Assembly: GCA_946621045.1 (NCBI GenBank)
Contig: CAMOOA010000002.1
Span: 1-31,546 of the forward strand
DNA: 31,546 bases
Source of the DNA: an uncultured Erysipelotrichaceae bacterium
Lineage (GTDB): Bacteria > Bacillota_I > Bacilli_A > Erysipelotrichales > Erysipelotrichaceae
Reading direction: 5' to 3'
Shown in pieces: positions 7,853 to 14,812 of the stretch. The position numbers were made by a program, and so were the translations under genes. Below the pieces are notes generated by a model that was given only the letters and a program-made list of their open reading frames with translations, was not told the origin of the DNA and did not search any database. Each line of letters starts with the position of its first letter. Position 1 is the first letter of the stretch.

Positions 7853-10068
7853 ATCTGTTTTTTGCGAGCGGCTGGCAGGGGTTCGGCTACTATTTATCGC
7901 ACTGGAATACCGACGCGTTTTCCATTTCCTGCGTGCTTGTGCTGGTTCTGGTTGTGTCCGCATATTTCTACGGCTGTGTCTTCCGGAATTATATTTCGTC
8001 CCTGCAGTCGGTGGACTGCACGCTCTTCGGCGTGTTTACGATCCTGGCGCTGTTTCAGGTCCTTGTCTTCTATCTTGTGCTTTCCAAGGGGAGTACGGTC
8101 ATTGCCTATTACGGGCTTGCGGTCATTCTTGCGGCAGGTCCGCTGCTGTGTCTGTTCACCTGGTCAAGTGTTATTCCCACCTGGGAGAACCTCGTTTCCT
8201 TCGTTCTCGGCATACTCTTTACCGCGGTCCTTGTTTACGGATCGATGAATCTGAATACCAACAATATCTTCTTTGACTCGATCACCTATCTTTCGGAGGT
8301 CATCGAAAGCAGTCAGAATGAGATCTTCGCCCATATGGTTTATCCCAGCGGCGCGATCCTGATGCGTCTGGATCCGCTCCACGACTATACGGGATATTAC
8401 TATTTCTGGGGAATGATGCTGAGGTGGGCATCGAACCTGTTCAAGTTTGACGGCATTCTGACGCCCATCTACATCTGGGGCGCCACCGTCCTCTACAGCA
8501 TGAGCCTTGCATTTCTGACGGTGACCTCGACGGCCATTCTGTTCAAAAAGGATACCCGGAGCTTTTTCAAGGGGCTTCTGATCACGGTTGCCTTCATGGC
8601 GCCGTTCTATACGAACTACTTCAATACCACGCTGGCATTCTTCGGAAATACGATCCGGACGGTTGTGATCGGCGCGATGGTTCTGCTTGCGTATCTGATT
8701 CTCCGCAACCCGAAGTCCATCCGGCTGTTTCCGGCGCTGACGATCGTTTATTACGCCGGCCTGAACGTAAGTTCTTCCTCGCTGTTTCTGATCGCATTTG
8801 TGACGGCGGGTCTGTTCTTTTCGATGGCCCTGGCGAAGGAGACAAACTGGAAGCGCTGGGCGGGCTTTATCGGAACGCTTCTGCCGCTGGTTCACATGGC
8901 AGTGCTGATCGTCTTCAACGACCGGTTCTCCTATGCGGTCGGTCTTGCGATAGCGCTTGCGGTGATCGGCATCCTGATCGGTGTTGCCTGGCTGCTTCGG
9001 AATTCCTATCCGGCCGTTGACCGGGTGTTCCTGATGGTGCTGCCGGCGGCGCTGGTCGGACTCATCGTTGTTTCCTTCCTGAAACGGAACAGCGACTACG
9101 GCTATGCCTATTTCTTCCGTTCCTCCTCGCAGGATGACATGACGGTCAATATGACCAGCCACGTCAGCGCGATCGAGCTGATCCGCAATCTGGTGTTCTA
9201 TACCGTTGTTGTGATGCTGTTCGCAAATTTCAATATCCAGAAGAAATTCAAGCTCTTTCTGCTGATCATCGCGATCCTCTTCATCAATCCGCTTACCCAG
9301 CCGGCCGTCGCGAATTTTCTGACGGCAGGGGTATACAGCCGGGTATTTGATATCCTGGTCAATCCGTTTACGCTCTGTTTCCTGATGTTCAATCTCAATC
9401 AGGTGCTGAGCGCAAAGCCGGCGGCCAACTGGGCTGTGCTGGCGGTGCTGTGCGCATTCATGGTGAAGCTCGGCTATGATACGCTGACGACGTCCTATTC
9501 CAAGAGCCTTGCGGTCGGCACGGATGAAAAGTGGAACTGGGAAGCGAAGGTGCGGGATGATTCCTATGAACTGTACGAGTATATTGACCGCGCACTGTCC
9601 TCGGATCACTTTGACATCCGTGAACGTGAATATGACGACCGCCCGCGGATCCTGTCCCAGGATGCCGGTCTGAAGGGATATGTCGCCGGAATCGAGATTG
9701 CCTTTACGACTGAGGATTACCGTACAGCGCTTGCCGGAAATGCGAATGATACGTATTCCGAACGGATGATCTCGCTGATGTATCCGGACCGCCGCTATAC
9801 GGAAGACGATATGGGCGATGTCGGTGACTATTCCAAGCTGGATGAGCTTCTGCTTGAAAGCGAAGCGGATTATGTTGTCATAAACAATACGCTGGCGCTG
9901 TGGGATGAGCGCGGCTGGTATGAGAATCCCTACGAGGATCTCGTGCGCCGCGGCATGTGCACCGTCATCTATGAGAATGAATCCTGGGCCGTGCTCCAGA
10001 TGAACAAGGAGTATCAGCCGGCAGGCAAGCACAGCGAACGCTACTGGGTTCACAAATACAGCGAGTAA
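7837..10068 (+). CDS. Large polytopic membrane protein, GT-C-like (possibly DUF6077)
   Basis: A 743-aa protein with about 12-14 hydrophobic helices up to residue 560, then a soluble C-terminal domain of roughly 180 residues. FFDSITYLSEVIE near 145-157, in an extracytoplasmic loop, places Asp147 as a candidate GT-C catalytic acid. The C-terminal part resembles the extracellular tail often seen in bacterial lipid-linked-sugar transferases. I recall similar proteins under DUF6077, which needs a profile search. The start overlaps capG by 16 bases, with GAGGAGA at 7826-7832 as SD. The GT2 and DUF2304 genes follow, so it is the natural candidate for the transferase that uses their lipid-phosphate sugar. 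A polysaccharide polymerase is another possibility. Confidence 0.6.
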   Translation: MAGALNLFFASGWQGFGYYLSHWNTDAFSISCVLVLVLVVSAYFYGCVFRNYISSLQSVDCTLFGVFTILALFQVLVFYLVLSKGSTVIAYYGLAVILAAGPLLCLFTWSSVIPTWENLVSFVLGILFTAVLVYGSMNLNTNNIFFDSITYLSEVIESSQNEIFAHMVYPSGAILMRLDPLHDYTGYYYFWGMMLRWASNLFKFDGILTPIYIWGATVLYSMSLAFLTVTSTAILFKKDTRSFFKGLLITVAFMAPFYTNYFNTTLAFFGNTIRTVVIGAMVLLAYLILRNPKSIRLFPALTIVYYAGLNVSSSSLFLIAFVTAGLFFSMALAKETNWKRWAGFIGTLLPLVHMAVLIVFNDRFSYAVGLAIALAVIGILIGVAWLLRNSYPAVDRVFLMVLPAALVGLIVVSFLKRNSDYGYAYFFRSSSQDDMTVNMTSHVSAIELIRNLVFYTVVVMLFANFNIQKKFKLFLLIIAILFINPLTQPAVANFLTAGVYSRVFDILVNPFTLCFLMFNLNQVLSAKPAANWAVLAVLCAFMVKLGYDTLTTSYSKSLAVGTDEKWNWEAKVRDDSYELYEYIDRALSSDHFDIREREYDDRPRILSQDAGLKGYVAGIEIAFTTEDYRTALAGNANDTYSERMISLMYPDRRYTEDDMGDVGDYSKLDELLLESEADYVVINNTLALWDERGWYENPYEDLVRRGMCTVIYENESWAVLQMNKEYQPAGKHSERYWVHKYSE

Positions 10069-10081
10069 ACAGGGGAGTTTT

Positions 10082-10780
10082 GTGAAAACACTGATTATGA
10101 TTCCTGCCTATAATGAGGCAGACAATATTGTGCGTGTTGTGGAACATCTGAAGGAGACGCTTCCGAAACACGACTATGTGATCATCAATGACGGAAGCAG
10201 CGACCGGACTGCGGAGATCTGCCGGGAACACCGATATCACCTGATCGATCAGGCTGTGAACCTCGGCCTTCCCGGAACCTTTCAGTGCGGCATGAAATAT
10301 GCGCTGCGCCATCATTATGATGCGGTGATTCAGTTTGACGGCGACGGTCAGCACCGTCCGGAATATATTCCGGAAATGGAAAAAAAGATCCGGGAAGGGG
10401 CGGATATCGTGCTCGGAAGCCGGTTTCTGACAAAGAAAAAGCCTTCCAGCATGCGCATGTTCGGCAGTAATCTCATTCAGTTTTTCACCCGGATGACGAC
10501 CGGGCAGAACCTGAGTGATCCGACTTCCGGAATGCGGATGTACGGAAAGCGGGTGATCCGGCTCATGGCTGAACAGATCAATCTCGCACCGGAGCCGGAT
10601 ACGATCAGCTATCTGATGCGCTGCGGCGCAAAAACTGCGGAAGTGCAGGTGGAGATGGATGAGCGGATCGCCGGCGAAAGCTACCTTACCGCATGGCGCA
10701 GCGTGCAGTACATGGCCAGCGTCTGTGTCAGTATTTTATTTATCGGGGCGTTCCGCAAGCGGGTCCCGCTGGAGGATTAA
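10082..10780 (+). CDS. DPM1-like family 2 glycosyltransferase (probable undecaprenyl-phosphate sugar synthase)
   Basis: A 232-aa GT-A enzyme with PAYNEADNI at 8-16, INDGSSDRT at 35-43 (nucleotide-binding Asp37), FDGDGQHRPE at 85-94 containing the metal-binding DxD, GSRFL at 112-116 and SDPTSGMRMY at 145-154. This pattern belongs to polyprenyl-phosphate mannosyl- or glucosyltransferases. One hydrophobic stretch near 209-223 may be a membrane contact; the two-helix anchor of GtrB types is absent. It starts at GTG 10082, after AGGGGAG at 10071-10077. The adjoining DUF2304 gene gives a pair like GacI/GacJ of group A Streptococcus, in which the small protein stimulates the GT2. The sugar donated is not evident. 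Confidence 0.85.
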   Translation: MKTLIMIPAYNEADNIVRVVEHLKETLPKHDYVIINDGSSDRTAEICREHRYHLIDQAVNLGLPGTFQCGMKYALRHHYDAVIQFDGDGQHRPEYIPEMEKKIREGADIVLGSRFLTKKKPSSMRMFGSNLIQFFTRMTTGQNLSDPTSGMRMYGKRVIRLMAEQINLAPEPDTISYLMRCGAKTAEVQVEMDERIAGESYLTAWRSVQYMASVCVSILFIGAFRKRVPLED

Positions 10781-10782
10781 AG

Positions 10783-11133
10783 ATGTCATACAGAGTACGG
10801 ATTCTGATTGCGATCGGCGGCATCATAGTTTTTTCATTCATCATCATGAATATCCGCCGTTCCAAGATGGTGATCGGGGACAGTGTTTTCTGGTTCCTGT
10901 TTTCCACGCTTCTGCTTGTCATCGGCATCTTCCCGGAACTGTTCTTTGCGATTGCCCGTCTTCTGCACGTCGCATCCGCATCGAACCTTGCGTATCTGTT
11001 TCTGATTGCGCTGCTTCTGATCCGGGTGTTCCAGCAGGACATCAAGATCTCGACCCTGAATACCAAGCTGCAGAAGCTCGTCCAGGACGAGGCGATCCGC
11101 GATGCGGAAAAAAAGGACGCATCATTGAAGTGA
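10783..11133 (+). CDS. DUF2304 small membrane protein (GacJ-like partner)
   Basis: A 116-aa protein with three hydrophobic segments (about 7-23, 34-54 and 66-84) and a charged coiled-coil-like C-terminus rich in Lys and Asp. This is the size and layout of DUF2304 (PF10066), found almost always beside DPM1-like GT2 genes. GGAGG at 10771-10775 with a 7-base spacer fixes the ATG at 10783; the upstream in-frame start at 10693 lies in the GT2 gene. By analogy with GacJ, it probably binds and activates the GT2 at the membrane. It ends the operon; 11 bases separate it from the convergent gene and no intrinsic terminator is visible between them. Confidence 0.8.
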   Translation: MSYRVRILIAIGGIIVFSFIIMNIRRSKMVIGDSVFWFLFSTLLLVIGIFPELFFAIARLLHVASASNLAYLFLIALLLIRVFQQDIKISTLNTKLQKLVQDEAIRDAEKKDASLK

Positions 11134-11144
11134 CGCGCCTCTGA

Positions 11145-12167
11145 TCAGTTTTCCTTGAATGTGCCGCGGTGAAGGCGGACAAGTTTTGCAAGACGGTCGA
11201 TGACGTATTCGCCATTGCCGTTTTTTATATTCCGATATACGGACTCGCCGTTCCGGTACAGGGTGACCAGCGGATGGCCGAACCCCATGATCCGGTTGCG
11301 CACAGCTTCATAGCGGGTGTCCGGAAACACGTACTTCGGATGTTTCAGAGGAAACTCGAGTTCATACCGCTCCATGTTGAAGACACGGCGGATACCTTTG
11401 GGAAGGTTGTTCAGATCCGCCGCATGCGCCGCGCTGGCGTCGGCGCCGATGTTTGTGATCATGTTTTTCTTCGGGATGATAAGCATCTGGTGCTGTCCGT
11501 AGATCATGAAGTTCATGAAGAACTCTCCGCCCGGCTCATGGCCGTCATAGCGTCCGGTTTCCGCAACGCTGCGGATCTGCTTTCTGTGGGCGGGGATCGT
11601 TTTTGCGGCGGCCTCTTCGATCAGGGAGAGGGTGTACGGGTCATCCCGGAAGGCATAGTCATAATACTGTTCATAAGTCCGCTTCCAGAACGCATGTCCC
11701 CAGATACTGCCGTAGCGGGAAAAGAAGTAGTCGGAGGTGACCGGCTCGGAGATGCCTTCGTGATTCATCCCGCAGATCGCATAGATCCGCGGATCATCCT
11801 TGTATTTTTCGAGCAGCTCGGCGCAATAGCGGAAGAAGCTGACCGAAGGAAGAATGTCATCCTCCAGGAAAATACAGCGGTCGACATGCGACCAGACAAA
11901 TTCATGCATTTTCTTAATACAGCCGTAGGTGCCGAGATTCACATCGCTGTAAAACGAATATACCGTGCAGTCCCAGTCGATCTCTGTCTCAAACATGGTG
12001 CGGCTGATCTGTATCAGACGCTGTTCTTCCTCATTGCGTCCGCCGTCGGAAATGACAAGCAGGGTGCTGGGCCGTGCCTGTTTCAGGATTTCAAACTGTT
12101 TTCGCTGTGCTTCCGGGCGGATCCAGATCTGCGCCGCCACCGGAACATCTACAAGATATTCTTTCAT
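11145..12167 (-). CDS. HlpA-like GT-A glycosyltransferase
   Basis: A 340-aa cytoplasmic protein when started at ATG 12167. The N-terminus (QFEILKQARPSTLLVISDGG at 24-43), DWDCTVY at 64-70, NLGTYGCIKK at 77-86 and FLEDDILPSVSFFRYC at 100-115 match the GT-A family often annotated as 'hemolytic protein HlpA' or GT2. EDD at 102-104 is the likely metal and nucleotide-sugar site, and YGSIWGHAFW near 155-164 is typical of the acceptor side. The frame extends far upstream (to 13148) only as a shadow of the divergent gene. Two ATGs (12173, 12167) compete; a TATAAT at 12179-12174 puts transcription exactly on 12167. There is no SD. It is the only gene of its transcript. Donor and acceptor are unknown. 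Confidence 0.75.
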   Translation of the reverse strand: MKEYLVDVPVAAQIWIRPEAQRKQFEILKQARPSTLLVISDGGRNEEEQRLIQISRTMFETEIDWDCTVYSFYSDVNLGTYGCIKKMHEFVWSHVDRCIFLEDDILPSVSFFRYCAELLEKYKDDPRIYAICGMNHEGISEPVTSDYFFSRYGSIWGHAFWKRTYEQYYDYAFRDDPYTLSLIEEAAAKTIPAHRKQIRSVAETGRYDGHEPGGEFFMNFMIYGQHQMLIIPKKNMITNIGADASAAHAADLNNLPKGIRRVFNMERYELEFPLKHPKYVFPDTRYEAVRNRIMGFGHPLVTLYRNGESVYRNIKNGNGEYVIDRLAKLVRLHRGTFKEN

Positions 12168-12173
12168 ACGCAT

Positions 12174-12179
12174 ATTATA
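12174..12179 (-). promoter_or_regulatory. -10 box TATAAT for the HlpA-like gene, predicted leaderless
   Basis: TATAAT on the minus strand reads 12179 to 12174. With the last T at -7, +1 falls on the A of ATG 12167. No SD precedes either candidate ATG. Confidence 0.6.
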
Positions 12180-12213
12180 AGGGAATCCGGCATCGCGGAA
12201 AGACCAAATCCGA

Positions 12214-12219
12214 TATAAT
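12214..12219 (+). promoter_or_regulatory. -10 box TATAAT for the NAGPA/SH3b operon
   Basis: It sits in the context CGATATAAT, the same nine bases as at 4115-4123 and at 18323-18315 on the minus strand. Predicted +1 is 12226, leaving an 11-base leader (GGGAAGAAGAA) that itself acts as the SD for ATG 12237. It lies 35 bases from the divergent minus-strand -10. Confidence 0.6.
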
Positions 12220-12236
12220 AAGCAGGGGAAGAAGAA

Positions 12237-13742
12237 ATGGGAAAGAAACGACATGGAAAAACATACCTTACTGCCGCAGTGCTCTGCGTGCTTCTTTCGG
12301 AAAGCCGGATGACACCGGCGCATGCGGAGGAGATCGGCAGTTCCTGGGATGAAGATACCCGTGTCCATGTGCTTCGCCGCCGTGTTGCGACTGCGATTAA
12401 TGTCTATACCGACGGAACCTCGGAAGATGTCACGCACGAAGAGGGAATCTATGATGACGTCGTTTATGACATCCTGCGGGTGCGTCCGAATGAACATACC
12501 TTTCTCCAGGTGGACTTCTCCGAAACCCCGGGCTTTGTCAATGAACTGAAGGATGCGGAAACCATTGCGAAGGGGTACCGCTATGCCGGGGGAATCAATG
12601 CAGGTTATTTCATCAATGACGAAAGCCAGTACGGCCGGCCGGTCGGCGGTGTCCGCCGCCACAACCAGTGGGTGAACTGGTATTACGAAAAATGCGTGCC
12701 TGCCTACGGAAACGGATTTGCGACCGCCTATCTTGACGGCGATGATATGGAACTGAAATATCACGGCTGGCAGTACGGTAAGTGGGCCGGCGATACTGCC
12801 TGGCAGTGGTGGACCGGCTATACGATGGACGCCGACTTTGCGGTGTCCGGATCGTTCACCTATTTTGCGGACGGGCAGGAGACTGACATCACAAACGGAG
12901 ATTACGGCGACATCAATTACCGCACCTTCGGAAGAGCGGTTTCGATCCTTGCTCAGAAGCCGGACAAACAGTATCTTCTGATCACATTCTACGGAACCGT
13001 TGCGGAAGACCGCATCGCGGAATTCCTCGGCGCGCTCGGCGTTTCGGATGCGATCCGGCTGGACGGCGGAGGCTCCACACAGATGGTGTACGAAACCGAT
13101 CTTGTGAAGAATGTCAGTCCGGAACTTGCGGAAACCGCCTCGGATCATATTGATGAAGAGGCAGCTTCGCCGATCGGCTACGCGACGGTGAATGTGGATT
13201 CCCTGCGTGTGCGCTCCCAGCCGAGAACGACCGCGATCATCCGCGGCACGGCGATCAACGGCGAACGCTATCAGGTATATGAGACCTCCGATGACGGAAC
13301 CTATACATGGTATCGGATCGGTGTCCGCAGATGGATTGCAGGATCCGAAGACTGGGTGAATTACGAGGCTGCGGATCCTTCGGCCGCAGAACCGGAGACG
13401 GAGCCCTCGGCATCACCGGAAGCCGCAGAAACAGCACCGGATGAATCACCCGAACCGTCGGCTTCACCGGCAGCCGCCGAAACAGCGCCGGAGCCGTCCG
13501 CTGCGCCGGCGCAGGAAACACCGGGCGCTGCGCAGAAGACCGTAACGGTCCTTGTGGACAATCTGAACATCCGCACCGGCACCGGGCTTTCGAACCCGAT
13601 CGTCGGAAAGGCGGTGAACGGGATGTCCTATCCGATCCATGAAACCGCGCAGGCGGAAGGCTATGTCTGGTACCGGATCGGAACCGGTCAGTGGATCGCA
13701 GGCAATCCGGACTGGGTAAAGGTTGAGACAAAACATGAATAA
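12237..13742 (+). CDS. Exported phosphodiester glycosidase-like (NAGPA) protein with two SH3b domains
   Basis: A 501-aa secreted protein: a basic N-terminus (MGKKRHGK), a short hydrophobic core and an AHA cleavage site at 28-30. Residues about 75-315 form a NAGPA domain (PF09992): GINAGYF at 119-125, GRAVSIL at 232-238 and RLDGGGST at 274-281. Two SH3b-type domains follow (about 317-377 and 435-497), each with LRVRSQP- or LNIRTGT-like openings and a closing W-IAG-DWV. They are joined by a Pro/Ala/Ser/Glu linker with a duplicated PSASP-x-AAETAP unit. NAGPA domains remove sugars from phosphodiester-linked glycans, and SH3b domains bind peptidoglycan. The inferred job is trimming or remodelling the wall-linked polymer outside the cell. 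It shares a transcript with capE, behind a hairpin. Confidence 0.85.
   Translation: MGKKRHGKTYLTAAVLCVLLSESRMTPAHAEEIGSSWDEDTRVHVLRRRVATAINVYTDGTSEDVTHEEGIYDDVVYDILRVRPNEHTFLQVDFSETPGFVNELKDAETIAKGYRYAGGINAGYFINDESQYGRPVGGVRRHNQWVNWYYEKCVPAYGNGFATAYLDGDDMELKYHGWQYGKWAGDTAWQWWTGYTMDADFAVSGSFTYFADGQETDITNGDYGDINYRTFGRAVSILAQKPDKQYLLITFYGTVAEDRIAEFLGALGVSDAIRLDGGGSTQMVYETDLVKNVSPELAETASDHIDEEAASPIGYATVNVDSLRVRSQPRTTAIIRGTAINGERYQVYETSDDGTYTWYRIGVRRWIAGSEDWVNYEAADPSAAEPETEPSASPEAAETAPDESPEPSASPAAAETAPEPSAAPAQETPGAAQKTVTVLVDNLNIRTGTGLSNPIVGKAVNGMSYPIHETAQAEGYVWYRIGTGQWIAGNPDWVKVETKHE
13404..13490 (+). repeat. Duplicated 12-residue linker unit in the SH3b protein
   Basis: Codons 390-401 (13404-13439) and 407-418 (13455-13490) encode PSASPEAAETAP and PSASPAAAETAP, separated by five codons. 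A third degenerate PSAAP follows. It is a low-complexity spacer between the wall-binding domains and a likely site of length variation. Confidence 0.8.
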
Positions 13743-13749
13743 AACAGAA

Positions 13750-13774
13750 CTCCTGCGCAGGATCTGCGCAGGGG
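13750..13774 (+). promoter_or_regulatory. Perfect hairpin just ahead of the capE ribosome site
   Basis: CCTGCGCA (13752-13759) and TGCGCAGG (13765-13772) pair around a GGATC loop, with two further outer pairs. It ends four bases before AAGGAGG (13778-13784). No T-run follows, so a simple terminator is unlikely. An mRNA processing, stability or translation-control element between two genes of one operon fits better. Confidence 0.5.
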
Positions 13775-13792
13775 ATGAAGGAGGATACAGAA

Positions 13793-14812
13793 ATGTCTGT
13801 CTTTGAAGGAAAAACACTGATCATCACCGGCGGAACCGGTTCGTTCGGCCATGCGGTCGCAAACCGCTTTCTGCGCACGGATATCAAGGAGATCCGCATC
13901 GTTTCGCGGGATGAGAAGAAACAGGATGACATGCGCCATCATTACCAGCAGATCGATCCGAAGCTTGCGGAGAAACTCAAGTTCTATATCGGCGATGTGC
14001 GGGACTACAGTTCGATCGAAGGCGCCTTCCGCGGGGCGGATTACGTATTCCATGCGGCTGCGCTGAAACAGGTGCCGAGCTGTGAGTTCTATCCGATCGA
14101 AGCGGTGAAGACCAACGTGCTCGGTTCGAACAATGTCATTACCGCATGTGCGGAACATCATATCAAAAAGGCAATCTTTCTCAGCACGGACAAGGCTGCC
14201 TATCCGATCAATGCGATGGGCATGACCAAGGCGCTGATGGAGAAGAATGTCATCGCAAGGTCGCGTCAGATGATGGAGGGCGATCCCGTTCTGTGTCTGA
14301 CCCGCTACGGCAATGTCATGGCTTCAAGAGGCAGCGTCATTCCGCTGTTCTGCGAACAGATCGAGGCCGGCAAGCCGATCACGATCACCAATCCGGAGAT
14401 GACCCGCTTCATGATGACGCTCGAAGATGCGGTGGATCTTGTGCTCTATGCATTTGAACACGGCGCGCAGGGCGACCTCTTTGTGCAGAAGGCGCCGGCG
14501 GCGACGATCGACACCCTCGCAAAGGCGATCCTTGAGCTGAAGCCGAGCACTGCCGGCATCAGTTATATCGGAACCCGGCACGGAGAAAAACTGTATGAGG
14601 TCCTCGTCACCCGCGAGGAGATGGCAAGGGCATCCGACTGCGGCAACTATTTCCGCATCAGCGCCGACAACCGCGACCTCAACTATGACAGCTATATCAT
14701 CAGGGGCAGCAAGAAGGTTGAGCAGACCGAAGAATATGACAGCCATAACACCGAACGTCTCGATGTCGAAGGGATGAAGAAACTGCTCAGAAAACTGGAT
14801 CTCTTCCAATGA
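13793..14812 (+). CDS. capE: CapE/FnlA-type UDP-GlcNAc 4,6-dehydratase/5-epimerase
   Basis: A 339-aa extended short-chain dehydrogenase. The NAD(P) loop is GGTGSFG at 13-19 with GDVRDY at 67-72. FHAAALKQVPSCE at 86-98, NVLGSNNV at 108-115, STDKA at 131-135 and YGNVMASRGS are the signature of the CapE/FnlA/WbjB group. The usual YxxxK is replaced by Met142-x3-Lys146, as in S. aureus CapE. The enzyme turns UDP-GlcNAc into a 4-keto-6-deoxy-L-hexosamine, the first step to UDP-L-FucNAc; CapF reduction and CapG epimerisation follow. CapG is at 6725. No CapF is seen in this window. AAGGAGG with an eight-base gap sets ATG 13793. The stop overlaps the next start (ATGA). Confidence 0.88.
   Translation: MSVFEGKTLIITGGTGSFGHAVANRFLRTDIKEIRIVSRDEKKQDDMRHHYQQIDPKLAEKLKFYIGDVRDYSSIEGAFRGADYVFHAAALKQVPSCEFYPIEAVKTNVLGSNNVITACAEHHIKKAIFLSTDKAAYPINAMGMTKALMEKNVIARSRQMMEGDPVLCLTRYGNVMASRGSVIPLFCEQIEAGKPITITNPEMTRFMMTLEDAVDLVLYAFEHGAQGDLFVQKAPAATIDTLAKAILELKPSTAGISYIGTRHGEKLYEVLVTREEMARASDCGNYFRISADNRDLNYDSYIIRGSKKVEQTEEYDSHNTERLDVEGMKKLLRKLDLFQ

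Noticed and set aside
8164..10053. Long minus-strand open frame (629 codons) opposite the GT-C-like gene, with similar long antisense frames at 576-1688, 4317-5420, 6614-7963, 24807-26291 and 29040-30653
   Set aside because: Their translations are skewed to Arg, His, Gln and Ile with no domains, they mirror well-supported genes, and they arise because sense codons TTA, CTA and TCA are rare here.
11101..11148. Possible terminator between the convergent DUF2304 and HlpA-like genes (GATGCG...CGCATC, a run of seven A, and the palindrome CTGATCAG before TTTT)
   Set aside because: The stem encloses the A-run instead of preceding a T-run on either strand, and the palindrome has no loop; neither makes a proper intrinsic terminator.
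12168..13148. N-terminal extension of the HlpA-like frame up to 13148
   Set aside because: It runs antisense through the NAGPA/SH3b gene and across both promoters; the promoter evidence places the start at 12167.
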